Part shown: positions 1 to 10,892 of the stretch, piece after piece
Layout: each line of letters starts with the position of its first letter
Numbering within the stretch: position 1 is the stretch's first letter
Source of the DNA: Mytilus edulis
Taxonomy: Eukaryota; Mollusca; Bivalvia; Mytilida; Mytilidae
NCBI RefSeq assembly: GCF_963676685.1
Contig: NC_092348.1
Coordinates: forward strand, 30,231,386 to 30,295,385
Direction: 5' to 3'
Length of the DNA: 64,000 nt
Position numbers and translations under genes: made by a program
The notes under the pieces: generated by a model
Databases searched by the model: none
What the model was told of the DNA's origin: nothing
Seen by the model: only the letters and a program-made list of their open reading frames with translations

Positions 1-482
1 TATGGCACGGAATCAGGGTCAACAATACTTATTTACGTGATTGTGAATCTGCTATTAAACATGTCGCCTCTTGTTTTTGGTGATTTACTGTTGTTCTGTC
101 TTTTATAATTAGTTTTCTAAATAGTGGTGTGTGGACTTATGGTTGTTTTTTTGTTTTGTAAGACATAAGTTTCACTTCCTCTTGTAAGTTTTGAATGTCT
201 CTTTTAATTTTTCTGTATCATCATGACCATTCTTTTTAAGATTAACAACTCATGGAAGGAGTTGTCAAGACAATTTTTGTGCTGTTAATCTATAGTATTG
301 GTTGACTTTGCAGCAAAATCAAATTTGAAGTTAAACAAGTTTTTCAGTATATAGTCTAACGACCAACTAACGCTAGTTTTCCCCAAATTGCTGATATCAT
401 GCATGATTTTAAGGTAATTTTCATTCCAGCTATTTGACCTTATGACCTATTTGTTGATCTTGTCATTTTGAACATAAACATC

Positions 483-632
483 GGGGCCTTTTATAGCTGA
501 CTATGCGGTATAGGCTTTGCTCATTGTTGAAGGCCGTACGGTGACCTATAGTTGTTAATGTCTGTGTCATTTTGGTCTCTTGTGGACAGTTGTCTCATTG
601 GCAATCATACCACATCTTCTTTTTTATATTGT
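483..632 (-). repeat. Interspersed repeat, family A copy
   Basis: Reverse-strand copy of the commonest dispersed repeat in this window. Read on the minus strand it starts with GAAGATGTGGTATGATTGCC and runs on through the 'accgtacggccttcaac' and 'agctataaaaggcccc' blocks. Other copies lie near 1893, 20825, 24290, 37635, 41270, 52865, 59693 and 61022. It is non-coding; the small open frame over it is a by-product. The superfamily is not known to me. Confidence 0.7.
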
Positions 633-640
633 TGACGTGC

Positions 641-1094
641 CAACACAAGGCCATGGCAAGTATAGGCTGACCAATTATTTATCTTGTTTGTTTACCCCTT
701 CTTCTGATGCAGGCAAAATGACATACATTTTTCAATCACCAAGTGGAAATGTCATTATGAGAATTTACAATGTACATGTTATGATGTACATCATACATGA
801 CAAATTGATAGCTACAGCTTATAATTGTTTGCTACAAAACAGTATCTAATACTTACCAATTTATATTCAGTTGTTGGAATAGTGATTGGCACTAAAAAAT
901 TGAAAAAATATACTTAATTTTCATGCATACATGTATACATGAATATTATACATGTACAAATAATTTGCATAATCTGCAAATATTTTTACAAAATTTACTT
1001 GACCATCAGGTGGATAGTTGCCAATGTCATGTGTGTGTGACATTGGCATTCATATTGCATGCTGCATCTGCTTATTTTGAAATTAGCATGTTAT
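641..1094. other. No gene recognised
   Basis: AT-rich sequence with short ATG-containing open stretches and repeated 'acatgtat' runs. I see no domain, splice-bounded exon or repeat boundary. The first 480 bases of the window are likewise featureless. Confidence 0.5.
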
Positions 1095-1778
1095 CTTTTT
1101 TTTAGATTTATATCAATATGACAGTTCTAAAAAAGGTTTAAACTTCAAAATGTTATTGCTTTTGGCATTGCAATTTTGTAAACATCCATGTATACAGATG
1201 CAGGATTCATTTTGTGATTATAAGCATAAGTTTTAAACATTTGTATGAGACATACTTAAGATAGAGAACAGAAACTAGATTCAGCCATTTTTTCTAATAA
1301 TGGGGCATATCTCTTTGACTCCACGAAATTTCATCCTCAATCTGTGCTTTGTGGTAATAAGTATTGTGTATATATGTAGTAGCACTTTCATAATATTTAG
1401 TCAAGACAAACTTATGTTGGATTACGAAACAATATATCTTTTTTTAGATTTATATCAATATGACAGTTCTAAAAAAGGTTTAAACTTCAAAATGTTATTG
1501 CTTTTGACATTGCAATTTTGTAAACATACATGTATACAGATGCAGGATTCATTTTGTGATTATAAGCATAAGTTTTAAACATTTGTATGAGACATACTTA
1601 AGATAGAGAACATAAACTAGATTCAGCCATTTTTTCTAATAATGGGGCATATCTCTTTGACTCCACGAAATTTCAACCTCAATCTGTGCTTTGTGGTAAT
1701 AAGTATTGTGTATATATGTAGTAGCACTTTCATAATATTTAGTCGAGACAAACTTATGTTGGATTACGAAACAATATA
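1095..1778 (+). repeat. Tandem duplication, 342-bp unit x 2
   Basis: The block starting at the T-run before 'agatttatatcaatatgac' (near 1105) recurs 342 bases later (near 1447). It is almost identical to the end of the second copy near 'acgaaacaatat'. Few substitutions separate the copies, so the duplication is recent. The open frame at 1300-1578 only reads across the junction. Confidence 0.85.
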
Positions 1779-1892
1779 ACGAGACTGCATATATGATCAA
1801 TCAGGTATCCAATATCCATAGTCCAAGTAGTTACATAGCATATATATATATATAAATAAGATGTGCCTTGTGGTATATGTAATCTTTAGATA

Positions 1893-2135
1893 TAGGAAGA
1901 TGTGGTATGAGTGCCAATGAGAAAACTCTCCATCCAATTTACAATTTATGAAAAATAAAGTAAACCATTATAGGTAAAGGTACATCCTTCAACATGTAGC
2001 CTTGGCTCACACCAAACAGCAAGCTATAAAGGGCCCCAAAAATTACTAGTGTTAAACCATGCAAACAGGGAAACCAATGGTTTAATCTATATAAAAACGA
2101 GAATTGAGAAACATATATGAATTAAGAACCTTAGT
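1893..2135 (+). repeat. Interspersed repeat, family A copy
   Basis: Begins 'gaagatgtggtatgagtgcc', followed by 'gctataaagggccccaaaa' and 'aatctatataaaaacgag'. It shows the order of blocks in an uninterrupted copy, which matters for the nested copy at 52,865-54,650. Confidence 0.75.
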
Positions 2136-2227
2136 GAGCGGGCCCACATACCCTACATGTACGTCCCCACATTGTCATTGGAGAAATTAAATAAGAAAAG
2201 AAAATAGTATGAGAAAAAAAAATTGAA

Positions 2228-2690
2228 TCATAATTTCCTGTCAATATGCACATCTACATTATGAGTATGTCCTTATTATCTAAAAAGTTTTATGAAATTC
2301 TGTTGTATGGTTTCAGAGAAGTTGCGATGATGAACTGTTGCAGTAGTATATTACAGCAAATTAGTTCAAAGGGGCGTAACTCCTGGAAAAAAATTAAATC
2401 GTAATTTCATGTCGGTATGCCCATCTACGTTGTATGTCCTTATTACCTACAAAGTTTAATGAAGTTCAGTTGTGTGGTTTCAGAGGAGTTGCGATGACAA
2501 ACTGTTGCAGTAGTACATTAAAGCAAAAAAGTTCAAAGGGGCGCAACTTCTTGAAAAAAAATGAATCCTAATTTCCTGTTGATATGCACATCTACATATT
2601 ATGTCCTTATTATCTAAAAAGGTTTCATGAAATTATGTTGTTTGGTTCAAGAGGAGTTGCTATGACAAGAAACAGGACTGACGGGTCAAA
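2228..2690 (+). repeat. Tandem repeat, ~170-bp unit x ~2.7
   Basis: Units start near 2228, 2399 and 2566 (periods 171 and 167). Each carries 'taatttcctgt', 'tgtccttattatcta', a 'ggtttcagaggagttgcgatga' segment and 'ttcaaaggggcgtaactcc'. The third unit is cut short. Divergence between units is moderate. No coding signal. Confidence 0.75.
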
Positions 2691-2748
2691 AACATTATAT
2701 ACGCAATATTGTGTGGGGTATAACTACATAAACAGAGGACAACCACTG

Positions 2749-2878
2749 CAGGGGCAGATCCAGGCATTTTAAAAGGGGGGGGGGGGGTGTTCCAAATATA
2801 TGTCTCATTTCAATTGCATTTATCGTCCAAAAAAGGGGGGTTCCAACCCCCGGAACCCTCCCCTTGGATCCACCACTG
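2749..2878 (+). mobile_element. Short hAT-type element (MITE), 130 bp
   Basis: Ends CAGGGGCAGATCCAGG on the left and the inverse of CAGTGGTGGATCCAAGG on the right, the CAG...CTG termini of hAT-like elements. The interior is G-runs then C-runs. Flanking bases CACTG (2744-2748) and CGCTG (2879-2883) would be a 5-bp target duplication with one mismatch. Non-autonomous. Confidence 0.6.
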
Positions 2879-2994
2879 CGCTGACATATCAGATTCTATT
2901 CATATATGGCACCGTACATGTACATTGTATTATCAAAATATCATGACAATATTCATGATTTTATATTCTTAAATCATAATTTTTAGTAAACATG

Positions 2995-3066
2995 TAATGA
3001 GGGGGGTCGAATGAGTCATGATCCTGAAATCCAGGGCTTAAAAACACGAAAAAGGTCCTGCCCCCT
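2995..3066 (-). repeat. Fragment of the CGGGATTT repeat
   Basis: 'catgatcctgaaatccaggg' and 'cttaaaaacacgaaaaaggtcc' match the minus-oriented arm found at 15,294-15,440. A short diverged piece. Confidence 0.5.
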
Positions 3067-3216
3067 TCTGTAAACATGTATAATTTTAGTGTCTATTAAC
3101 TATGTCTAGTGCTACAACTCAGTCAACTATGTCATTGTACATTGTAACTAATTCATACATTTAATCTTGAATAAAGTCAAAGACAATTAATCTTGGGGGT
3201 GGGAAGTAGGGAAGCA

Positions 3217-3371
3217 CAGAGGCGGATTTAGGGGGGGCCCAGGAGGCCCGCCCCCCCCCTTTTTGGGAAAAAATTTTGTTGCTTATATAGGGAATCACTG
3301 AAGCATGACTGGAGCCCCTCTTAGGTCAGTCAGTGGGCCCCCACTTATAAAAATTTCTGGATCCGCCACTG
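3217..3371 (+). mobile_element. Short hAT-type element (MITE), 155 bp
   Basis: Left end CAGAGGCGGATTTAGG; right end is the inverse of CAGTGGCGGATCCAG. It is flanked by a perfect 5-bp direct repeat AAGCA (3212-3216 and 3372-3376). No coding capacity. The perfect flanks and visible inverted repeats make this a well-delimited insertion. Confidence 0.75.
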
Positions 3372-3448
3372 AAGCAGTCTTCACGCTGAGTGGCAGCCCA
3401 GGCTAGTAAAATTGCTCTCACTCGGGCCTGTTAAAATGGTATCGGCAC

Positions 3449-4405
3449 CGTTCGCCCTAATAACATGTTCGCCCTAGGTCCGTTCGCTCTGAGTTCGTTC
3501 GCCCAGAGTCCGTTCGCCCTACTATAAAAATATTAATATTCAGGGCATTGGAAATTGATTAAACTTATTCAGATATTTCTATGGTATATATATCATGTAT
3601 ATTCTTGAAATTTATGGAAACATTGAAATATTTAAAAGTTTATGGCTTGTTTTTGATCATCAATTGTTCAATTACAAAATAATACGGATAACTGATTATT
3701 GTGAAACTTGTCTTCTGATGGATTAATAATAAAAACAAACGTTTTATTTTGATAAAATATTCAGCTTGAAATTAATAAAACTAATGATATACGAACTGTA
3801 AATTATGAAACGGATTTACAAGTTCATTTATTTATACTGCATACTTTCGTGAGTGACTGATTACAATTATTTTGTTAACAAATATCAATAAAGATAAATA
3901 CATTGTATTCCAGTACTCTACTCTGCAAATCAAAGGGAAAATGATAAATTGATTGCGGCAATATAAATATTCTGTCAATTTTTTAACAAACCTTATTACA
4001 TAATTTGTCCAAACACTTAAAATAATGCGATTAGACAACAAATCATATCTACACTACGGGCCAACAGAATCTAACAAAAAAATTTCAAAAATTGAGCTCC
4101 TGGCCTGTAGATTACTGGGGAAAGGCTAATTTAATTAGTATGGGAAGCTACTTAATGCTGATGGGGTTCTGTTACCCAACCCTTTATTTTCATATATTAA
4201 TTTAAATAAATAAAACCTTTTTTTTTTTATAGTCATTACCTTTGAAGTCAAATGGTTGCTAGATCCCTACTATTTTTTATATAATATCTGATTCAGTTTA
4301 TAAAACCTTTATGCCATTTAAATATATTTGTTTCGTTTTTAAAAACAGTAGGGCGAACGAACACATGGCAAAATTGTCATGCAATAAGCCAAGGACGAAC
4401 GGACT
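3449..4405. mobile_element. Candidate element with GTTCGCCC termini
   Basis: The left end holds about five tandem 15-17-bp units starting GTTCGCCC or GTTCGCTC (3449-3525). The right end (about 4347-4400) has the same motif inverted: AGTAGGGCGAACGAAC, then GGACGAACGGAC. The AT-rich interior shows no coding sequence, only short frames. Possibly a non-autonomous DNA element with repeat-bearing ends; target duplications were not resolved. Confidence 0.45.
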
Positions 4406-4844
4406 TGACATCGTTGTCAACGGTCTTGCTATGAATGTTTGTTTGTTTGTATATAAATATATGGCAAAGCTGATTAGCAACGTTTCAACATTGCATTCAA
4501 CATACTTAATATATGTAGTGTGTTTGTTTAAGCGATCTGAGTGATCTACCCATTTATTAATTATTTACCAAAATAAGTTATCTGAATCTGCCTCTTGTTT
4601 CGTTGACTGTTTGACAAGTCGTCCCCATTTTTGAAGCTGTAAAGCGACCTTCTTCTCGGAAAATAATCTTCTTCTTCTTTTAGTTTCCGCACTCCATCAT
4701 AATATTGATGACTATGTGCCGTGCATGCGTGGGTAAAATTTACAATTTTATATTTACATCAACAAAAAAATTTAATAAAGAAATAATAACTTGTTTTTGG
4801 TTTTCACTGTACATATAAGATAAAACTATTTACAAGGTGTTACA

Positions 4845-7800
4845 TTACATGGTGTAGTATTGGTTGAGAACAGATATAGGAATCTGTTCTCTGAATGTTT
4901 CAACTGTGGTGCATTGGACAGCAGTAACTGGTAAAAGGTTCCATTGGACGATTGTCCTAGGATAGAATGAAAATTTATATGAGTCTTTTTTTGCCTGTAT
5001 GTGCCTGAATGAGTGACTATGAGTGTATTGTCTTGTTCGACTGTCTGATGGTATTAACAAGTTCGTAGGGTATATTGCTACTTGGTGGTGTATAATTTTG
5101 AAGAAAAATATAAGCTTTGTTCTTATTCTTCTAATTTCAAATGTTGGCCAGCTAAGATGGTTAAGCATGTTTGTCACAGAGCTGGTGTTATGATATCGAT
5201 TACATATATATCTGGCTGCGCGTCTTTGGACCATTTCTATTTGTGATTTTTTGGATTTTGTATGTGGGTCCCAGATGCAGCTACCATACTCTAGCTTTGG
5301 TGTCACAAGTGAGATATAGGCCTTTTCTTTAACTGACTGCGAGCTGACTTTAAGGTTTCTTTTGATAAAATTTAGTTGTTTAGTTGCATTTGCTGTGATG
5401 TTATTTATGTGTTTGTTAAATTTTAAATCAGTTTGTATGGTTAAGCCAAGATATTTGGTAGATGTTTCTTGTTGCAAAGTGTGCCCATGTAAGATGTAGT
5501 CATATGGGAGAGGTGTTTTCTTTGTTGTTACTTGGAGGACTGAACACTTGTCCGGATGGAAGGACATGAGCCAGTCCTCTTCCCACTTTGCTGCTGCTGT
5601 TAGGTCTTCTTGTAATTTTTCTGAGTCATTTTCATTTTTGATGGTTTTATATATGATGCTATCATCTGCAAAAAGTCTAAGAGTGCCATGTTTTATGTAA
5701 TCATTCAGATCGTTTATTTACACCAGGAATAAGATGGGGCCAAGTACTGTTCCTTGAGGTACCCCTGATGTGACATGTATTTGTTCAGATTTGGTGCCTT
5801 CCAGTAATACCGTTTGTGTGCGGAGTGAGAGAAAGTCTTCTATCCAGTTCAGTGTTTGGTTGTCGACACCATAGTGTTTAAGTTTATGAAGTAGTCTTTT
5901 GTGAGGGACTTTGTCAAATGCTTTGGCAAAGTCCATCACAATTACATCAGTTTGGATGTTATCATTGCTGTATTTTGCCAGTTCTTGTATAAATGACACT
6001 AACTGGGTTTCGCAAGATCTTGAGGAGCGAAACCCATGTTGTAGATCGTATAGAATGTTGTTATTTTCTAGATGTGCCATGATGTTACTTGCTAATACAT
6101 GCTCCATGATCTTACATAGGATGCATGTTAGGGATATAGGCCTGTAGTTGATAGGGTTGTGTTTATCTCCCTTTTTAAATACTGGGCAGACGTTGGCATG
6201 CTTCCAGTCAGTTGGTATTTTTCCGGTGTTCAGGGATTTTTCAAATATTAATGTTATTATGGGTGCGATGTCAGTACTTAGTTCTTTAAGCACACGCCCA
6301 TATATGCCATCTGGCCCTGTGGCCTTGTGTGGGTTAATCTTTCCTAGTAGTTTTTGTATGCCTTTCTCTGAAATTTGTATGGTGTTCATTTTAGGATGGT
6401 TAGAAATTCCCATGTCCGGTATTGTTTCGCTGGATGTTTCTGTTGAGAATGCCTTCTGAAATTGATTGTTTAGCAAATTGGCCTTTTCTTCGGTGTTATC
6501 AGTTAGAATGCCATCTTTTCTTAATGCTGCAATGCCTGAACTGTCATTTTTCATGTTTTTGATATAGCTGTACAAGTTTTTAGGTTGTCTTTTAAATATG
6601 GGATTTTCTGGTTCATTTACTGGGAGATCAAATATCATGTTCTCGATGTAGTTCCAGTAGGATCTTCTCATATCTGTTTGAATTGATTTTTTGAGATGCT
6701 TGTACTTTTTCTTCAGTTGTTCATTTTTTCTACTCTTTTTATGAAGTCGTTTAGCTTTGTTGATGTCAATTTTAAGCTTGTTGTTTACCCATGGTAGTTT
6801 TTTCTTGTTTGTAACTATTTTGTGAGGGATATTAGCTTCTACTGATTGTGTTAGAGCTTCTGTGAATGTTAAATCTATTTTTATTTTGCTCCAGTCGGCT
6901 TTGGTATATTGTAAAACTTTGATAGGTTGTTTTTTGTTTCTTTTTAAAGATACATTGCATTCAGAATAGACAATGTCGTGGTCCGCATTCCCAATAGGGG
7001 GCATAGTTTCTGTCTTGTTAACTATACTTGGTGTATTTGTGAGTAGGAGGTAGAGTATTCGGTCACCTCTAGTAGGCTTATTTACAATTTGCTCTAAAGA
7101 GTGGTCATTTATGATGTCTAAAAGTTGTGTGTGCAATTTAATTTCTGGTTTGCCAGGAATAATGCATGGTACTTCCCAGTCAATGTGGCCGAGGTTGAAA
7201 TCGCCACCTAGCATCACAGTGGTTTTTGTATTATTATTGATGCGATTAAGTGAGATGTTGAGATTTTCAAGTGATATGCCATTATCTGAAGGTGGTCTAT
7301 AGTAACAGCCTAGTATGAGTTTTCTTGCATTTGTCATGTTTATTTCTGCCCATATACTTTCAGAGTCTGTTTGTAATTCTCTGATTTCATTGGATAGTAA
7401 TTGTGTTGATATGGCAATGAGGACACCACCGTAGCTTTGGTTATTATTGGATGGAGGGCGATCTTTCCTATAAACTGTATAATCATTAGCTGGAAAGAAT
7501 TCAGATGATAAGATATCGCTACTGAGCCAGGTTTCAGTGCCCAATATTATTTCTGGTTGTACAGATGAAATAATTTCATCAAGTTCAGCCTTTTTATTTT
7601 TAATAGACTGAAAGTTTATTGTTAATATTTTCAACGGTGTTTCTTTCTTTTGAGCTCTCTTGATATAAGTTTGTTTTATAGGTGACGATGTTGCTTTAGG
7701 TAAGCCAGGACTTCCTACTGAATGTTCTGATAATGGTGCGAATGAGTTTGATGTTTCAGGTATGGTAAGATCAAATATGGATGAGGAGAAGTTTGGCATA

Positions 7801-8114
7801 CCACATTGAATGCATGCCCAAGATATATTTGATGAATCCATACATTGATATACATTAGATGACATGCCTTGACAGTTTGCATGATACCAAACATCACATG
7901 AATCGCAACAGAGTGCTTTTTGTTTCCATGTGACCGCTTTTCCACATGTTCCGCAGGGCCACCTAGGTGTTCTGGGGCCTGGGTTTATTTCAGTGTCTCC
8001 AGATAATGCAAGTACTAGAAAACATAAGTATGTGTTTGATTGTTTAATGTACCTTTGATGTGATTTATCTGTAATAGTTCTGTGGTTTTGGTTTGCATAT
8101 CTTATTCCATTTGT
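4845..8114 (-). pseudogene. LINE polyprotein, one in-frame stop
   Basis: Order from the N end: hydrophobic leader ending DTEINPGP; PHD finger with pairs CGTC, CCDSC, WYHANC and WACIQC (C4HC3); basic linker; endonuclease with TETWL, GGDFN and ADHDIVY; reverse transcriptase with YRPISL, DFAKAFDKV, SGVPQGTVLGP and LRLFADDS; C-terminal thumb with KYLGL, LEYGSCIWDP and RRAARY. The frame is open from 8114 to 4845 except for TAA at 5718-5720, where related LINEs have the Tyr of YINDL just before the FADD motif, so a single TAT/TAC-to-TAA change explains it. The first ATG in frame is 7863-7865, inside the PHD finger, so normal initiation must be upstream, non-AUG or lost. Otherwise every catalytic motif is present. 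Confidence 0.85.
7974..7997 (-). other. 2A-like (ribosome-skipping) motif
   Basis: In frame with the LINE polyprotein, the minus strand reads DTEINPGP, matching the 2A core D-x-E-x-N-P-G-P. It is preceded by a hydrophobic stretch (LCFLVLALSG) and followed directly by the PHD finger. 2A-like motifs at the N-terminus of APE-type non-LTR elements are described in other invertebrates; activity of this one is inferred. Confidence 0.8.
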
Positions 8115-8252
8115 TTAAGGAAAAATTACATAAGGATGCATGAAGTTCATCAATTATTCATATGTTAAATTATTAAAAGTTTTTCTTTTCTTAATTTACC
8201 AGTTCTTATTATGAGAATCAATCAATCAGCATAATATTCTGTTTTCATATAG

Positions 8253-8903
8253 GTAACACAATCAGATGTGGATTTGATTGAGAGGTCTACCCGCCTACAA
8301 AGTTGCAGTCCCAAGTGGTTAGAAGAAAGAAGATTTAGACTGACAGCATCTACCTTTGGAGAGATTTGTAAAGTTACTTCAAGACGGAACACTGACAAAT
8401 TTTGTCACTCACTTTTTTATGGCTCAAATATTCAGAGCAAGGCACTTAGTCATGGCAAAAACTATGAAGCTAAAGCATTGAAAGCTTTCAATTTAAAATT
8501 TGATAAGAATGCTAAAAGATGTGGTTTTTATGTCAGTATTGATAAATCTTTTCTAGGTGCTTCACCTGATGCCATTTTAGAGGATGGTCAATCAATTGTT
8601 GAAATTAAATGCCCCTACAATGGAAGAAATGAGGATGTTAAGCCTGGTCCAAATTTCAAATTTTTACAGATGGATAGTAATGGCAATATTGTTTTGAAAG
8701 AGAGCAGTAATTATTATGATCAAATTCAAGGGCAGCTTTTTGTCACCAAAAGATCTCTGTGTTACTTTGTTGTTTATACATTATGTGACTTGTTTGTACA
8801 AAAAATCAACCTTAATGAGGAGTATTGTAATAACTGTCTTGTTCCAAAACTGGAGTCATTTTACCAAAGAGTTTTCAGACCATATGTTGCTTCAACATTG
8901 TAA
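8253..8903 (+). CDS. YqaJ-type exonuclease, 3' exon
   Basis: Terminal exon of a YqaJ/lambda-exonuclease-family nuclease. An acceptor (ttttcatatag at 8242-8252) opens the frame VTQSDVDLIERS and the stop is at 8901-8903. Visible motifs, numbered from the GTG at 8268: SHGKNYEAKA (61-70), GASPDAI with the metal-binding Asp (98-103), VEIKCPY with the E-x-K pair (111-117) and YDQIQGQ (140-146). The core is complete and undamaged. There is no ATG, so start and upstream exons (often a SWIM zinc finger in animal homologues) must lie to the left, but the LINE occupies 4.7-8.1 kb and I did not find them. It converges on the THAP/DDE transposase 820 bp away; I take both as genes of one DNA transposon. 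Alternative: a domesticated nuclease gene. Confidence 0.8.
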   Translation, partial: VTQSDVDLIERSTRLQSCSPKWLEERRFRLTASTFGEICKVTSRRNTDKFCHSLFYGSNIQSKALSHGKNYEAKALKAFNLKFDKNAKRCGFYVSIDKSFLGASPDAILEDGQSIVEIKCPYNGRNEDVKPGPNFKFLQMDSNGNIVLKESSNYYDQIQGQLFVTKRSLCYFVVYTLCDLFVQKINLNEEYCNNCLVPKLESFYQRVFRPYVASTL

Positions 8904-9723
8904 ATTTGTAGTAAAAGTCATATGAAATTCAATTAAAACAAAGTAATACTTTCAATACATATTCACTGGTAACATCTAGTTAATCAAATTCTATGGTTAC
9001 AGTATTTAATTGGTAATTTGATGAAATTGAGAATGAAAAAAACATTACAAGATTATTTTTCTAAAAGACTGATTTGATTTAAAAAAAATAATTGCCCCTT
9101 TAACATACCTGTAATTTTTCTTATTAAACAAATCTCTTTAAGTTGTTTGTACTATGCTGGTTTAAATCTTTATCTTTATTTTCTACCTATAAAATCACAG
9201 GGACAGATAACTCTTTTGATTCCATTGATTGAACTGTTATCCCTTTATACTTTTTAAGGTTAAGAATGACTTACTGGAGCAAGCAAAATATTTATATAAA
9301 CTGAATGAAGAAATGATTTATTACCTTATATAATGCAAGAGCTAATTCTTTAATTTGCTAATCCCAATTATTCAGTATGTATTAATCAATTTTGAAATGC
9401 AAGATAATTATTATAACATTCAATATTTGTATTAACCAGTAAATACTAATTTTTGACGTACATGCTAGAATCTGAAACATGTAACTTTACAATTTTCTTT
9501 TATTAAAAAAAATAAAAAAATAATGCTATAAATGAAAAAAAAATCATATATAAATTTTTATTTAATGATAAATATACCGGTATTGAGTTGTTGGAATAAT
9601 TTTAACTTTTTTCATTAGGGCTTTAAATAATATATGGTAAGTGGTTTTTTCATGATGGAGGCCTTTATGTGATCTTTTATCAAGTGAAATAGATGTATAA
9701 AGTCACATTGTATTTTCAAAACA
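8904..9723. other. Shared 3' region between two convergent genes
   Basis: AT-rich, no coding. It separates the stop codons of the YqaJ exon and the transposase. AATAAA-like strings occur on both strands but I cannot pick the real polyadenylation sites. Confidence 0.5.
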
Positions 9724-10892
9724 TCAAGCATTTCTGTGTACAATATTTTTTCTGAAATTTGAAATTGCAAAACAAATAAAAACAATTCTGGAACCCAATT
9801 GCAGCTTTGACTTACAAATTCCATGTTTTAATATTTTAAAACTTTTTGTTAAACCAATAACTCTCTCTATGTGTATTCGCTTTGAAGCAACCCTTCTATC
9901 ATGAAGAACTTCAGCTGGATCTAACTGAGATTTACCTTTCAAGAAATTTGGTATGTTAACTTGAACCCCTTGATTTGCAAATAGATCTTGCACAAGTATA
10001 CCCCTGTCTGCCATAATGGAATCCCCTTTTTCAAAAGATTGAGATGCAGGGTCAAGTAGATTGGACTTCTCAATAATTTGCCTGTCTGATGCAGAACCTC
10101 CATACGAATCTGATATAAAAGTTATAGCACCTCGTGGACTGCATCCAATCATGGCCTTTAGTGTGTTTTTGTGTTTATAATTAGACCAGGTAGCACTCTG
10201 AGACTCTACATTTGATGGTCTTTCTATAGGTATTTCGGTAGCATCCATTATCACTCTGGTTTTGGGAAATTTTTTAGAGAAATCACTAGGCATGGTTTCT
10301 TTTATTATTTCTTGAGAAGGCCAAATATTAATTTCTTTAAGCTGAAAATACATGTAATTAATCCAAGTGATGATGATCCTAGAAACTGTGGATTGTGAGA
10401 CTTGAAACAGCATTGCCAACTCTATATCCTCTTTGTTTTGTCTTAGTTTGATTAAAGTCATAAAAAGTTGATCTATAGGATTGAGTAATGTACACTTAAA
10501 TTCAAGATCAAATGCACTTGGTCCAAGGCAATGAAAAAACATCATGTAATGGTCAAAATCTTGGAAACCGGTATAATAGTTGATAATTTTGTTATCTTCT
10601 TTGAACGATTCTATTGAAAATTTACCAAATGATGGAATGTCACATTGGATATTTTTGCTTTTCTGTGAGAATTCAATATCATTGATTATGATTGACTCTT
10701 GAGCCTCTTTTGTTGTTTCAATTTCAGTTTCATATTGGACATCTATAGAATCATCATTAATTAAAAGTGGTATTGCTAGTGAAGCATCAGATCTACTTTT
10801 AAACCTTTTTGCTCTTGGAGACTCTTCAGAACACGTCTTCATAAATTTAAACACAGAAGGAATAGCATTTTCAGTAAGTCTGCAGCGATCAC
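9724..10892 (-). CDS. THAP-DDE_Tnp_4 transposase, exon 2
   Basis: Second exon of an IS5/Harbinger-type (DDE_Tnp_4) transposase. It begins after the acceptor ttttttgcag (10893-10902) with GDRCRLTENAIPSVF, the conserved end of a THAP finger. Then come a low-complexity linker, a helix-turn-helix region (DIELAMLFQVSQSTVSRI) and the catalytic core. Counted from the TTG at 10923, the likely triad is D227 (VIMDATEIPI), D306 (IMADRG) and E353 (RIHIERVIG), all present. Joined to exon 1 at 12,480-12,678 it gives 1368 nt, 455 codons plus stop, with no break, so this copy may encode an active enzyme. It would cut and join transposon ends in the nucleus, with the THAP finger binding DNA. Confidence 0.85.

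Larger units (their letters stand above)
4669..8114 (-). mobile_element. Non-LTR retrotransposon (CR1/L2-like), nearly intact
   Basis: Minus-strand LINE with one long frame (leader with 2A-like motif, PHD finger, apurinic-type endonuclease, reverse transcriptase) and a short 3' UTR. It ends in a small GAA/AAG microsatellite (plus strand 'cttcttcttctttt', 4669-4682), the kind of 3' end CR1-type elements have instead of poly(A). The 5' limit is uncertain: an in-frame TAA lies at 8115-8117 and no ATG occurs between it and 7865. It lies directly left of the YqaJ exon (acceptor at 8251-8252), so it may sit in that gene's intron or upstream region. Clade call is from domain order, not phylogeny. 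Confidence 0.85.

Noticed and set aside
580-849. 89-codon plus-strand frame
   Set aside because: Starts at TTG inside a reverse family A copy and has no domain.
5911-7302. Plus-strand frames across the LINE
   Set aside because: They are antisense shadows of the endonuclease-RT frame.
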